Positions 45,628 to 54,163 of a DNA stretch of 64,000 bases are shown here, one piece after another. Positions within the stretch are counted from its first letter, which is position 1; every line of letters starts with the position of its first letter. Under the pieces are notes generated by a model, which saw nothing but the letters and a program-made list of their open reading frames with translations, did not search any database and was not told where the DNA came from. This DNA comes from Sphingobium sp. JS3065 (GTDB taxonomy: Bacteria > Pseudomonadota > Alphaproteobacteria > Sphingomonadales > Sphingomonadaceae): the NCBI RefSeq assembly GCF_026427355.1, contig NZ_CP102664.1, positions 1,178,001-1,242,000 on the forward strand. The letters run 5' to 3'. The position numbers were made by a program, and so were the translations under genes.

Positions 45628-46198
45628 GGCCAAATCTAAGACCGCGAACGAATCCGAACCGGTCGTTATCAAGAAGTACGCTAACAGGCGGCTCTATAAC
45701 ACAGAAACGTCTAGCTACATCACGCTGGATCTTTTGTCGCAGATGACTCGTGAGGGGCGCGAGTTCGTCGTCGTCGACGCGAAGACCGGGGAGGACATCA
45801 CGCACAATGTCCTGACGCAAATCATCATGGAGGAGGAGCAGCGCGGCAAGAACATGCTGCCCGTCAACTTCCTGCGCCAGTTGATCGCCATGTACGGCGA
45901 TTCCATGCAGTCCATGGTGCCGCAATATCTGGAAGCGTCGATGGACGCCTTCCGCAAGAACCAGCAGCAGTTCCAGGAAGCGATGAAGGGCGCCTTCGGC
46001 GGCGGTCCGCTGGCCGAGATCGCCAAGCGCAACATGCTGATGTTCGAAGCGGCGGCCAGCGCCTTCGGCACGGGTATGCCCGGCGTGCCGGGGATGACGC
46101 CACCGGCGCCCGCCGCCGATGAGAGCAAGGATGACGAGATTGCGCAGCTCAAGGCGCAACTTGCCGCGCTCAATGCGAAGATCGACAAGCTGAGCTGA
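45626..46198 (+). CDS. phaR: Polyhydroxyalkanoate synthesis repressor PhaR
   Basis: 190 residues. DNA-binding repressor of phasin and PHA genes that also senses PHA granules. The N-terminal domain KKYANRRLYNTETSSYITL with LLSQMTREGREFVVVDAKTG is diagnostic, followed by the PHB-accumulation domain EDITHNVLTQIIMEEEQRG and FLRQLIAMYGDSMQ. The C-terminal DDEIAQLKAQLAALNAKIDK is a coiled coil. ATG follows GGGAGAGG. The ATG shares the CATG tetramer with the divergent phaC-like start. Confidence 0.95.
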   Translation: MAKSKTANESEPVVIKKYANRRLYNTETSSYITLDLLSQMTREGREFVVVDAKTGEDITHNVLTQIIMEEEQRGKNMLPVNFLRQLIAMYGDSMQSMVPQYLEASMDAFRKNQQQFQEAMKGAFGGGPLAEIAKRNMLMFEAAASAFGTGMPGVPGMTPPAPAADESKDDEIAQLKAQLAALNAKIDKLS

Positions 46199-46286
46199 GC
46201 CGCGCTTTCGGCGGTCCTTTGGGGTCGACATGGGCGGCGCGCTTGTCCTATGGCGCGCCATCCACTCGAATTTTAAGGTCGATCCC

Positions 46287-47813
46287 GTGAAGCACGCCCT
46301 TTCCGTTACCCGCGAACAGGATTTCGCCGCCTGGTATCAGGCCGTCATTTCCGAAGCCGACATGGCGGAGGAAAGCGGCGTGCGCGGCTGCATGGTCATC
46401 CGGCCATGGGGTTACGGCATCTGGGAACGGATGCAGAAGCTGCTGGACGAGCGCATCAAGGCGACGGGCCATGAGAATTGCTATTTTCCGCTGTTCATCC
46501 CGCTCAGCTATTTCGAGAAGGAAGCCGAGCATGTCGACGGCTTCGCCAAGGAAATGGCGGTCGTCACCCATCACCGGCTGATCCAGAAGGATGGCAAGCT
46601 GGTGCCCGATCCCGAAGCGAAGCTGGAGGAGCCGCTGGTGGTTCGTCCGACTTCGGAAACGGTGATCGGCGCGGCTTTCTCTCGCTGGGTGCAAAGCTGG
46701 CGCGATCTTCCGGTGCTGATCAACCAGTGGGCGAATGTCGTTCGCTGGGAAATGCGCACGCGCATGTTCCTGCGCACCGCCGAATTTCTCTGGCAGGAAG
46801 GGCATACCGCGCACGCCACCGTCGAAGAGGCGATGGAAGAGACGATGAAGATGCTGGAAGTCTATCGCAGCTTTGCCGAGGAATGCGTGGCTCTGCCGGT
46901 GATCGCGGGCGAGAAGCCGGAAAATGAGCGCTTCCCCGGCGCCGTCGCGACCTATTCCATCGAGGCGATGATGCAGGACGGCAAGGCGTTGCAGGCGGGG
47001 ACTTCGCATTTCCTGGGCACCACCTTCTCGCAGGCGCAGAATATCAAGTTCCAGAATGCCGAGGGGCAGCAGGAACTGGCGCAGACGACCAGTTGGGGCG
47101 TGTCGACGCGGATGATCGGCGGCCTCATCATGGTGCATGGCGACGATGACGGCCTGCGCGTGCCGCCCCGGGTGGCGCCCTATCAGGTGGTGGTCGTGCC
47201 GATGTTGCGCGACACTGAGGAGGATGCGGCGATCCTGGACTATTGCGGCGATCTGGTGACGGAGTTGAACAAGCAGGACGTGTTCCGCGAGCCGGTGCGC
47301 GCCCTGCTGGATCGGCGGTCGGCCAAGGCGGCGAACAAGCGCTGGGGCTGGGTGAAGAAGGGCGCGCCGATCGTGATTGAGGTCGGCGGGCGCGATGTGG
47401 CGGGCGGCAATGTGTCCGTCATCCGCCGCGACCGGCTCTATCGCGAGGATGGCAAGCTGGACAGCCGGATCGTGGCGAAGGGCGATTTCCTTGGCGCGGC
47501 GACTGCCATGCTGGAGGAGATCCAGCAGGCGTTGTTCGCGGATGCGCAGGCGCGGCTGTTGGGGAATATCGACAAGTCGATCACGTCGCTCGATGCGCTC
47601 AAGGCCTATTTCGGGGCGAGCAAGAAGCCGGGTTGGGCGCTGGTGCAATGGGCCAAGCCGACCGGCGCGGCGCTCGACAAGGTGATCGAATGGCTGAAGG
47701 GCGAGAAGCTGACGCTGCGCAATGTGCCGTCGGATGCGGAAGCGGCCGATGGCGCCTGCATCTTCACTGGCGAGAAGGCGGTGGAGCGCGTGCTGGTGGG
47801 GCGCAGCTATTAA
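46287..47813 (+). CDS. proS: Prolyl-tRNA synthetase, archaeal/eukaryotic-like type
   Basis: 508 residues. Charges tRNA-Pro. Class II motifs: motif 2 RTRMFLRTAEFLWQEGHTAHA, preceded by VVRPTSETVIGAAFSRW; motif 3 region GGLIMVHGDDDGLRVPPRVAP. There is no bacterial INS editing insert between motifs 2 and 3, and the chain ends in GRSY, the C-terminal Tyr typical of the archaeal/eukaryotic (type 3) form. The C-terminal zinc cysteines are reduced to one (ADGACIFTGEK). Start is the GTG at 46287 (MKHALSVTREQD) with AAGG 8 bases upstream. Confidence 0.92.
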   Translation: MKHALSVTREQDFAAWYQAVISEADMAEESGVRGCMVIRPWGYGIWERMQKLLDERIKATGHENCYFPLFIPLSYFEKEAEHVDGFAKEMAVVTHHRLIQKDGKLVPDPEAKLEEPLVVRPTSETVIGAAFSRWVQSWRDLPVLINQWANVVRWEMRTRMFLRTAEFLWQEGHTAHATVEEAMEETMKMLEVYRSFAEECVALPVIAGEKPENERFPGAVATYSIEAMMQDGKALQAGTSHFLGTTFSQAQNIKFQNAEGQQELAQTTSWGVSTRMIGGLIMVHGDDDGLRVPPRVAPYQVVVVPMLRDTEEDAAILDYCGDLVTELNKQDVFREPVRALLDRRSAKAANKRWGWVKKGAPIVIEVGGRDVAGGNVSVIRRDRLYREDGKLDSRIVAKGDFLGAATAMLEEIQQALFADAQARLLGNIDKSITSLDALKAYFGASKKPGWALVQWAKPTGAALDKVIEWLKGEKLTLRNVPSDAEAADGACIFTGEKAVERVLVGRSY

Positions 47814-47846
47814 AGCTTCCTTCCCATGCATGGGAAGGAAGCTTTA
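47811..47846. terminator. 36-base perfect palindrome between proS and hslU
   Basis: Half site TAAAGCTTCCTTCCCATG followed immediately by its exact complement. The proS stop codon forms its first three bases. Likely bidirectional terminator or transcript-end hairpin for the convergent genes. Confidence 0.85.
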
Positions 47847-47853
47847 ATGGCGA

Positions 47854-49161
47854 TTACAGGACGTATTTGCTGAGGTCGGTGTTGCGCGCCACTGCGGCCA
47901 ACTGCTTCTCCACATAGGCCGCATCCACCACCAGCGTTTCGCCCTGGCGGTCCTCAGCCTCGAAGCTCACATCCTCCAACAGCTTTTCCATCACCGTCTG
48001 GAGGCGGCGGGCGCCGATATTCTCGATCTCGCCGTTCACCTCCGCCGCGATCTTCGCCACGGCGCGGATGCCGTCCGGCGTCAGGTCGACGGTCACGCCC
48101 TCGGTCGCCAGCAGCGCGCGATATTGCGCAACAAGGCTCGCCTTGGTGTCGGAGAGGATCGACACGAAATCATCCTCCGTCAGCGCCTTCAACTCGACGC
48201 GGATCGGCAGGCGGCCTTGCAGTTCCGGCAGCAGGTCGCTGGGTTTCGCGACATGGAAAGCGCCGGAAGCGATGAACAGTATATGGTCGGTCTTGAGCGG
48301 GCCATATTTGGTCGAAACGGTCGTGCCTTCGATCAGCGGCAGCAGGTCGCGCTGCACGCCTTCGCGGCTGACCGAGCCGCCGCGCACATCGCTGACGGCG
48401 ATCTTGTCGATCTCGTCGATGAAGACGATGCCGTTCTGCTCGGCGCTGGCAATGGCGACGCGGGCGACATCGTCCTGGTCCAGCCGCTTGTCCTGCTCTT
48501 CCTCGACCAGCTTGTCCCAGGCTTCCGCCACGCGCAGCTTGCGGCGCTTCTTCTGTTGCTGGCCGAACGCCTTGGACATCATGTCGCTCAGGTTGATCAT
48601 GCCGATCTGGCCGCCCATGCCGGGAATTTCCATCGGCATGGAGGGGCTGTCGGCGACTTCCACCTCTACCTCGACATCGTTCATCTGGTTGCTCTCTATC
48701 CGCTGGCGGAAGGAGAGGCGGGTGGCTTCGCTCGCTTCCTTGCCGGTGAGCGCGTCCAGCAAGCGGGTCATGGCGGCTTCGGAGGCGGCTTCACGCACGG
48801 CTTCACGGCGGCGGTCCTTTTCCAGGCGCACCGCTTCCTCCACCAGGTCGCGCACGATCTGCTCCACGTCGCGGCCGACATAGCCGACTTCGGTGAATTT
48901 GGTCGCTTCCACCTTGACGAAGGGCGCGTCGGCCAGCTTGGCGAGGCGGCGGCTGATCTCCGTCTTGCCGCAGCCGGTGGGGCCGATCATCAGGATATTC
49001 TTGGGCGTAACCTCATCGCGCAGGTCGGCGGAGAGCCGCTGCCTGCGCCAACGGTTGCGCAGCGCCACGGCGACGGCGCGCTTGGCGTCTGCCTGGCCGA
49101 TGATGTGCGCGTCCAGCGCGGAAACAATGGCTTTGGGGGTCAGATTGTCGTTCATCTTCAT
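47854..49161 (-). CDS. hslU: HslU (ClpY) ATPase of the HslVU protease
   Basis: 435 residues. AAA+ unfoldase that feeds proteins to HslV. Walker [16 protein letters not shown], Walker [13 protein letters not shown], sensor/arginine region [15 protein letters not shown] and the C-terminal peptide NTDLSKYVL that inserts into HslV. The I-domain lies between (about residues 110-240). Met1 at 49161 follows GGGAGGGGAG, which belongs to a palindromic repeat. Second gene of hslVU. Confidence 0.97.
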   Translation of the reverse strand: MKMNDNLTPKAIVSALDAHIIGQADAKRAVAVALRNRWRRQRLSADLRDEVTPKNILMIGPTGCGKTEISRRLAKLADAPFVKVEATKFTEVGYVGRDVEQIVRDLVEEAVRLEKDRRREAVREAASEAAMTRLLDALTGKEASEATRLSFRQRIESNQMNDVEVEVEVADSPSMPMEIPGMGGQIGMINLSDMMSKAFGQQQKKRRKLRVAEAWDKLVEEEQDKRLDQDDVARVAIASAEQNGIVFIDEIDKIAVSDVRGGSVSREGVQRDLLPLIEGTTVSTKYGPLKTDHILFIASGAFHVAKPSDLLPELQGRLPIRVELKALTEDDFVSILSDTKASLVAQYRALLATEGVTVDLTPDGIRAVAKIAAEVNGEIENIGARRLQTVMEKLLEDVSFEAEDRQGETLVVDAAYVEKQLAAVARNTDLSKYVL

Positions 49162-49299
49162 CTCACTCCCCTCCCTTTAAAGGGAGGGGTGGGGGGTGGG
49201 TGCGATTGCGTGAGCAATCGCCTGCAACGCTTGAGGGATAGGTTGCTCGCTTCGCTCGCCGCCCAGCCCAACCCCTCCCGCTTGCGGGAGGGACTTTAA
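49162..49299. repeat. hslV-hslU spacer rich in CTCCC/GGGAG palindromes (family E)
   Basis: 138 bases. The perfect palindrome CCCCTCCCTTT and its complement at 49168-49189; GCGATTGCGTGAGCAATCGC near 49202-49221; CCCTCCCGCTTGCGGGAGGG at 49274-49293. The first one supplies the hslU ribosome-binding site. Confidence 0.7.
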
Positions 49300-49866
49300 T
49301 CAGGTGGCGCTTTCCAGCTCTTCGACCACAAGCTGGTCGTTGGTGTAGACGCATATGTCGGCCGCCACCGCCATCGCCTTGCGGGCGAGGGTTTCGGCGT
49401 CTTCCTCATATTCCACGAGCGCGCGGGCCGCGGCGAGGGCGAAATTGCCGCCCGAACCGATGGCCGCAACCCCGCCGATCGGCTCCAGCACGTCGCCATT
49501 GCCGGTCAGGATCAGCGTCACTTCCTTGTCCGCGACGATCATCATCGCTTCCAGGTTGCGGAGATATTTGTCCGTCCGCCAATCCTTGGCGAGTTCGACG
49601 GCGGCGCGCATCAACTGGCCGTTATGGCGCTCCAGCTTGGCCTCCAGCCGCTCGAACAGGGTGAAGGCGTCCGCCGTCGCGCCGGCAAAGCCGCCGATGA
49701 CCGATCCGTCGTGAAGGCGGCGCACCTTGCGGGCATTGGGTTTCATCACCGTCTGGCCCATGGAAACCTGGCCGTCGCCGGCCACGATCACCTTCCCGTT
49801 CTTGCGTACCGACATGATGGTGGTGCCATGCCAGACCGGCATGGAATTGGAGCGTTGGTCGTTCAT
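49300..49866 (-). CDS. hslV: HslV (ClpQ) peptidase subunit of the HslVU protease
   Basis: 188 residues. Threonine peptidase related to proteasome beta subunits. The catalytic Thr is in [20 protein letters not shown], exposed when the leader [14 protein letters not shown] (an unusually long 14 residues) is removed. [18 protein letters not shown] and [16 protein letters not shown] are conserved. Start ATG at 49864-49866. First gene of hslVU, divergent from a small unknown gene. Confidence 0.96.
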   Translation of the reverse strand: MNDQRSNSMPVWHGTTIMSVRKNGKVIVAGDGQVSMGQTVMKPNARKVRRLHDGSVIGGFAGATADAFTLFERLEAKLERHNGQLMRAAVELAKDWRTDKYLRNLEAMMIVADKEVTLILTGNGDVLEPIGGVAAIGSGGNFALAAARALVEYEEDAETLARKAMAVAADICVYTNDQLVVEELESAT

Positions 49867-49982
49867 GATCCGGCATATGGGAGCGATAATGACGGCGCGC
49901 AAGCGTCCCCGGCATAAGCGCCGGATCGTGTCATTTTCTGGACGGATTTATTTCAATTCGTTCAGGAACCGATCTGCGTCGA

Positions 49983-50012
49983 TTGACATTGTGCAGCGCA
50001 ACAACAATCATT
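49983..50012 (+). promoter_or_regulatory. Possible sigma-70 promoter for the 62-residue gene
   Basis: TTGACA at 49983-49988 and, 17 bases on, AATCAT at 50006-50011, about 28 bases upstream of the small gene's ATG. By eye only. Confidence 0.4.
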
Positions 50013-50038
50013 CAGGCATGTTGCAAAGAGGCAGATAT

Positions 50039-50227
50039 ATGACCCTCAAGGCGAGAGCGCGGGAAAAGGTCGAGCGGGCTGGAATATCCAACTATTCCTT
50101 CGACCATGACGTGCTGGTGATGTGCGGTGTTCGCTATACCATCGCGGCCTGCAATTGCGGAGAGGCCGACTGCGACGGCGTGCGGCTGGAAAAGGATGCG
50201 GCCGCCATGGGCCGCATCCTCCAATGA
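50039..50227 (+). CDS. Small conserved-looking protein of unknown function, 62 residues
   Basis: Starts MTLKARAREKVERAG after AGAGG and a plausible promoter. The middle has a tight cysteine-acid cluster (VMCGVRYTIAACNCGEADCD) that could bind a metal. No signal peptide or membrane segment. I do not recognise it. Codon use and the ribosome-binding site look genuine. Confidence 0.6.
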   Translation: MTLKARAREKVERAGISNYSFDHDVLVMCGVRYTIAACNCGEADCDGVRLEKDAAAMGRILQ

Positions 50228-50245
50228 TCCGGTGATCCGGCCGGA

Positions 50246-50374
50246 TCAGTTGATGGCTTTTTCCCCGGCGCGGCCGACGGATTCGATGTCCCGGCCCGCG
50301 CCCTTCACGGTGTTGCAGGCGGCCAGGGAGGAAAGAAGCAGCCCCGCGATGACGAGGGCGACGGTTTGACGCAT
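50246..50374 (-). CDS. Entericidin A/B-family small lipoprotein
   Basis: 42 residues. Signal peptide MRQTVALVIAGLLLSSLAAC with lipobox LAAC, then NTVKGAGRDIESVGRAGEKA, the entericidin pattern (CNTxxGxGxDIxxxGxxxxxA). Envelope lipoprotein; a toxin/antitoxin role is known only for enterobacterial EcnAB, and single copies like this have no proven role. Good AAGGAG ribosome-binding site. Confidence 0.88.
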   Translation of the reverse strand: MRQTVALVIAGLLLSSLAACNTVKGAGRDIESVGRAGEKAIN

Positions 50375-50461
50375 GGGATATGCACTCCTTTTGATAACGG
50401 ATCGATTATAACGCTGTTGAAGCGAATAAGTCCATTTCCGGAAAAATGGCCGGGGGGATGC

Positions 50462-50467
50462 TTGACA
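50462..50467 (+). promoter_or_regulatory. -35-like element upstream of tRNA-Val
   Basis: TTGACA 42 bases before the tRNA 5' end. No clear -10 at 17 bases, so support is weak. Confidence 0.35.
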
Positions 50468-50508
50468 GGTGGCGCGGCGGATGCCAATGGCCGCCTCCTC
50501 CTTACAGG

Positions 50509-50583
50509 GGGCGCGTAGCTCAGCGGTAGAGCACACCCTTCACACGGGTGGGGTCACAGGTTCAATCCCTGTCGCGCCCACCA
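50509..50583 (+). tRNA. tRNA-Val (anticodon CAC)
   Basis: 75 bases with CCA encoded. Acceptor stem GGGCGCG pairs with CGCGCCC (50573-50579), D arm AGCTCAGCGGTAGAGC (with the usual loop), anticodon arm CACCC-TTCACAC-GGGTG with CAC in the loop, and T arm ACAGG-TTCAATC-CCTGT. All four stems close without mismatch. Confidence 0.97.
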
Positions 50584-50701
50584 TGATCCGGGCGATCATG
50601 GCGGAGAAATATTATTTCCCAACATTGATCTTTTCATCCGCCTCGCGCTAATTTCCCGCGCATGCGCCGTGGTTCCGCCATGGCCCAAGCAAGGGATGCA
50701 A

Positions 50702-52933
50702 ATGTCGCCAAATCTGAAAAGCGGCGCGGCTGTCGGCGCGCTGTTGCTTTCCGCTATTTCCGCCCAGGCCCAGGAAAAGCAGGATCAGCAGAAACTGACC
50801 CTGGAGCGGGTGTTCGCCAGTCCTGACCTGTCCGGTTCGCAGCCAAGGGCGTTGAAGCTATCGCCGGACGGCAAGCTGGTGACGCTGCTCAAGCCGCGTG
50901 CCGATGAGAAGGAGCGGCTGGACCTGTGGGCGGTGGACACGTCGACCGGCGCGGAGCGGATGCTGGTCGATTCGAAGAAGACCGGCAGCGGCGCGGAGCT
51001 TTCCGAAGCGGAGAAGATGCAGCGGGAGCGCGACCGCAGCGTGGCGGGAAGCAGCGGCATCGTCAGCTATGACTGGGCGCCGGACGGGAAATCCATATTG
51101 GTGCCGGTGGATGGCGACCTTTATCTGGCGGCGCTGGATGGAAGGGTGACGCGGCTCACCGATACGCCCGATGGCGAGTTGAACGGCGTCGTCAGCCCCA
51201 AGGGCGGCTTCGTGTCCTTTGTGCGGGGCGGCGATTTCTTCGTCCAGCCCGTGGGCGGCACGGCGAGGCAACTCACCCAGGGTTCCAGCGACACGGTGAG
51301 TTGGGGCGTCGCGGAATTCGTGGCGCAGGAGGAAATGGACCGGCGGACCGGCTATTGGTGGTCGCCCGACGACAGGCTGATCGCGGTCGCCCGCGTCGAT
51401 GAAGGCCCGGTCGGCACCGTCACGCGCACAGCCATCGGCGGCGAAGGCACGAAGGTTTATACGCAACGCTATCCCGCCGCCGGGACGGCCAACGCCCTGG
51501 TCGACCTTTATGTGATGAAGCCGGAGGGCGGTGAGCAGGTGAAGGTCGATCTGGGGGCGGAGAGGGACATCTACCTCGCCCGCGTCGACTGGTCGAAGGA
51601 CGGCAAGACCCTCTATGTCCAGCGGGAGAGCCGGGATCAAAAGACGCTGGACCTGCTCGCGGTCGATCCGGCGACGGGCAGGAGCAGGGTGATCCTGACC
51701 GAAAAGGCGAAAAGCTGGATCAACCTCAGCAACAATTTCACGCCGTTGAAGGACGGCAGTTTCCTCTGGTGGTCGGAACGGACCGGTCATGGGCATCTTT
51801 ACCATGTGCGGGCGGGCAAGTGGACGGCGCTTACCAGCGGCGATTGGGAAGTCCGCGACGTGGTGGGCGTGGATGAGGGCAGGGGGATCGTCTATTTCAC
51901 CGGCAACAGGGAGACGCCACTGGAGCAGCAGCTTTATGCCGCGCCGCTCGCCAAGGCGGGGCCGATCAGGCAGTTGACCGCGACCGGCTGGTGGAATGAC
52001 GCCGTGATGGATCGCGCCGCAAGCCGCATCGTCGTGGCGCGCAGCAACGTCAATCAGCCAAGGCAAGTCTATCTGGCCGACAGCGCGGGCAGGCAACTGA
52101 ACTGGTTGTCGGAAAATGCGATCAAGGGCGATCATCCCTACGCGCCCTATCTCGCCAGCCATGTGAAGACGACGTTCGGTACGATCAAGGCGGCGGACGG
52201 GTCCACCCTCTATACCAGGATCATGACGCCGCCGCTGGAGGCCGGGAAGCGCTATCCCGTCTTCATGCTGCATTATGGCGGGCCGGGCGCGGGGCGGCAG
52301 GTGACGAACTCATGGAGTTCGCCCATCTACCAATATCTGGTGGACCGGGGCTGGATCGTCTTCGCGGTCGACAATCGCGGCACGCCCGACCGGGGCAAGG
52401 CGTTCGAGGATCAGATCTATCGCGCCATGGGCACGGTAGAGGTGGAGGATCAATTGAAGGGTGTCGAGTGGCTGAAGGCGCAGCCCTATGTCGATGCCGG
52501 GCGGATCGCCACCTATGGCTGGTCCTATGGCGGCTATATGTCGCTGAAGCTGCTGGAGAAGGCGCCGGGTGTTTTCTCGGCGGCGGTGGCGGGCGCGCCG
52601 GTGACGAAGTGGGAGCTTTACGACACCCATTATACCGAGCGCTATCTGGGTCGGCCGCAGGAGAAACCCAGCGCCTATCCCGCTTCGGGCGCGGTGGATG
52701 AGGCGGTGAAGATCAAAGACCCGCTTCTGCTGATCCACGGCATGTCGGACGACAATGTGGTGTTCGACAATTCGACCGCGCTGATGGCGAAGATGCAGGG
52801 GGGCGCCGTGCCGTTCGAGATGATGGTCTATCCGGGCCAGACCCATCGCGTGGGCGGGCCGGGGATCAGCGTGCATCTGTGGCGGACGATAGAGGATTTC
52901 CTGGCGCGGGAGCGGACGGGGCCGGGAAAATAA
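50702..52933 (+). CDS. Dipeptidyl peptidase IV-like S9 serine peptidase, exported
   Basis: 743 residues. Signal peptide MSPNLKSGAAVGALLLSAIS ending at AQAQ. The beta-propeller carries the double-Glu motif VAEFVAQEEMDRRTGYWWSP that anchors the substrate N-terminus in DPP4. The C-terminal alpha/beta hydrolase has the nucleophile GWSYGGYMSL (Ser608), Asp in HGMSDDNVVFDN and His in YPGQTHRV. Probably periplasmic release of X-Pro or X-Ala dipeptides. Start at 50702 has AAGGG 7 bases upstream; Met at 50696 is an alternative. Confidence 0.94.
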   Translation: MSPNLKSGAAVGALLLSAISAQAQEKQDQQKLTLERVFASPDLSGSQPRALKLSPDGKLVTLLKPRADEKERLDLWAVDTSTGAERMLVDSKKTGSGAELSEAEKMQRERDRSVAGSSGIVSYDWAPDGKSILVPVDGDLYLAALDGRVTRLTDTPDGELNGVVSPKGGFVSFVRGGDFFVQPVGGTARQLTQGSSDTVSWGVAEFVAQEEMDRRTGYWWSPDDRLIAVARVDEGPVGTVTRTAIGGEGTKVYTQRYPAAGTANALVDLYVMKPEGGEQVKVDLGAERDIYLARVDWSKDGKTLYVQRESRDQKTLDLLAVDPATGRSRVILTEKAKSWINLSNNFTPLKDGSFLWWSERTGHGHLYHVRAGKWTALTSGDWEVRDVVGVDEGRGIVYFTGNRETPLEQQLYAAPLAKAGPIRQLTATGWWNDAVMDRAASRIVVARSNVNQPRQVYLADSAGRQLNWLSENAIKGDHPYAPYLASHVKTTFGTIKAADGSTLYTRIMTPPLEAGKRYPVFMLHYGGPGAGRQVTNSWSSPIYQYLVDRGWIVFAVDNRGTPDRGKAFEDQIYRAMGTVEVEDQLKGVEWLKAQPYVDAGRIATYGWSYGGYMSLKLLEKAPGVFSAAVAGAPVTKWELYDTHYTERYLGRPQEKPSAYPASGAVDEAVKIKDPLLLIHGMSDDNVVFDNSTALMAKMQGGAVPFEMMVYPGQTHRVGGPGISVHLWRTIEDFLARERTGPGK

Positions 52934-52938
52934 GCTTC

Positions 52939-53010
52939 CGTGTTCCTGCCTAGTCAGGAACCCAGTTCAGACGGCGAAACTAGGCTCCTGCCTGCGCAGG
53001 AGCACGGAGC
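52939..53010. repeat. Intergenic palindromic repeat (family B)
   Basis: GTTCCTGCCTAGTCAGGAAC and GGCTCCTGCCTGCGCAGGAG, two hairpins of the same kind as the element inside bioB. Accounts for the first part of the 195-base gap before asd. Confidence 0.75.
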
Positions 53011-53128
53011 GGCAGAACGGAGACAAGAAGCCCCGCTTTGGCGCGATAAACCCCTTGATGCTGGACAAACCGCGAGATACCGCTATGGCGCGCACTCCGC
53101 AATTTTGCATGGAGTGGAGTGTTAAGTC

Positions 53129-54154
53129 ATGGGCTACAAGGTCGTCGTCGTTGGTGCCACCGGTAATGTGGGCCGCGAGATGCTGACCATTCTCGCCGAG
53201 CGCGAGTTCCCTATTGACGAGATCGCGGCGGTCGCATCGTCCCGGTCACAGGGCGCCGATGTCGATTTCGGTGACACCGGCAAGACGCTCAAATGCAAGA
53301 ATATCGAACATTTCGACTTCACCGGCTGGGATATCGCCCTGTTCGCCGCAGGTTCCGGCCCGACGGCGGAATATGCGCCCAAGGCGGCGGCGGCGGGCTG
53401 CGTCGTGATCGACAATTCGTCGCTCTACCGCATGGACCCGGACGTGCCGTTGATCGTGCCCGAAGTGAACCCGGACGCCATCGACGGTTACAAGAAGAAG
53501 AACATCATCGCGAACCCGAACTGTTCGACCGCGCAGATGGTCGTCGCCTTGAAGCCGCTGCACGATGCCGCGACGATCAAGCGCGTCGTCGTCGCCACCT
53601 ACCAGTCGGTTTCCGGCGCGGGCAAGGCGGGCATGGACGAGCTGTTCGAACAGTCGCGCAACATCTTCGTCGGCGATCCGGCGGAACCCAGGAAGTTCAC
53701 CAAGCAGATCGCCTTCAACGTGATCCCGCACATCGACGTCTTCCTGGACGATGGTTCGACCAAGGAAGAATGGAAGATGGTCGCGGAAACCAAGAAGATC
53801 CTCGATCCCAAGGTGAAGGTGACCGCGACCTGCGTGCGCGTGCCGGTGTTCGTCGGCCATAGCGAGGCCATCAACATCGAGTTCGAGAAGGAAATCTCGG
53901 CCAAGGAAGCGCAGGACATCCTGCGCGAGGCGCCGGGCGTGATGCTGATCGACAAGCGCGAGGATGGCGGCTACGTCACCCCCGTCGAGTGCGTGGGCGA
54001 CTATGCGACCTTCATCAGCCGCGTGCGCGAGGATTCGACCATCGACAATGGCCTGAACCTGTGGTGCGTCAGCGACAATCTGCGCAAGGGCGCGGCTCTC
54101 AACGCGGTGCAGATCGCGGAATTGCTGGGCCGCCGTCACCTGAAGAAGGGCTGA
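53129..54154 (+). CDS. asd: Aspartate-semialdehyde dehydrogenase
   Basis: 341 residues. Reduces aspartyl phosphate to aspartate semialdehyde for lysine/diaminopimelate, threonine and methionine, and here also for the carboxyspermidine route at 9-12 kb. NADP motif VVVVGATGNVGREMLTIL, catalytic Cys in IIANPNCSTAQMV (about residue 131), SVSGAGKAGMDEL and the active-site His region RVPVFVGHSEAINIEFE. GGAGTGGAG precedes the ATG. Confidence 0.97.
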   Translation: MGYKVVVVGATGNVGREMLTILAEREFPIDEIAAVASSRSQGADVDFGDTGKTLKCKNIEHFDFTGWDIALFAAGSGPTAEYAPKAAAAGCVVIDNSSLYRMDPDVPLIVPEVNPDAIDGYKKKNIIANPNCSTAQMVVALKPLHDAATIKRVVVATYQSVSGAGKAGMDELFEQSRNIFVGDPAEPRKFTKQIAFNVIPHIDVFLDDGSTKEEWKMVAETKKILDPKVKVTATCVRVPVFVGHSEAINIEFEKEISAKEAQDILREAPGVMLIDKREDGGYVTPVECVGDYATFISRVREDSTIDNGLNLWCVSDNLRKGAALNAVQIAELLGRRHLKKG

Positions 54155-54163
54155 GGCTCTTTC

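Noticed and set aside
49867..49982. Possible heat-shock (sigma-32) promoter for hslV
   Set aside because: TTGAAA is present on the minus strand, but no matching -10 element lies at the required spacing.
50246..50374. Entericidin gene as half of a toxin-antitoxin pair with the 62-residue gene
   Set aside because: The neighbour shows no signal peptide or similarity to EcnA, and the genes point towards each other; no evidence for a pair.
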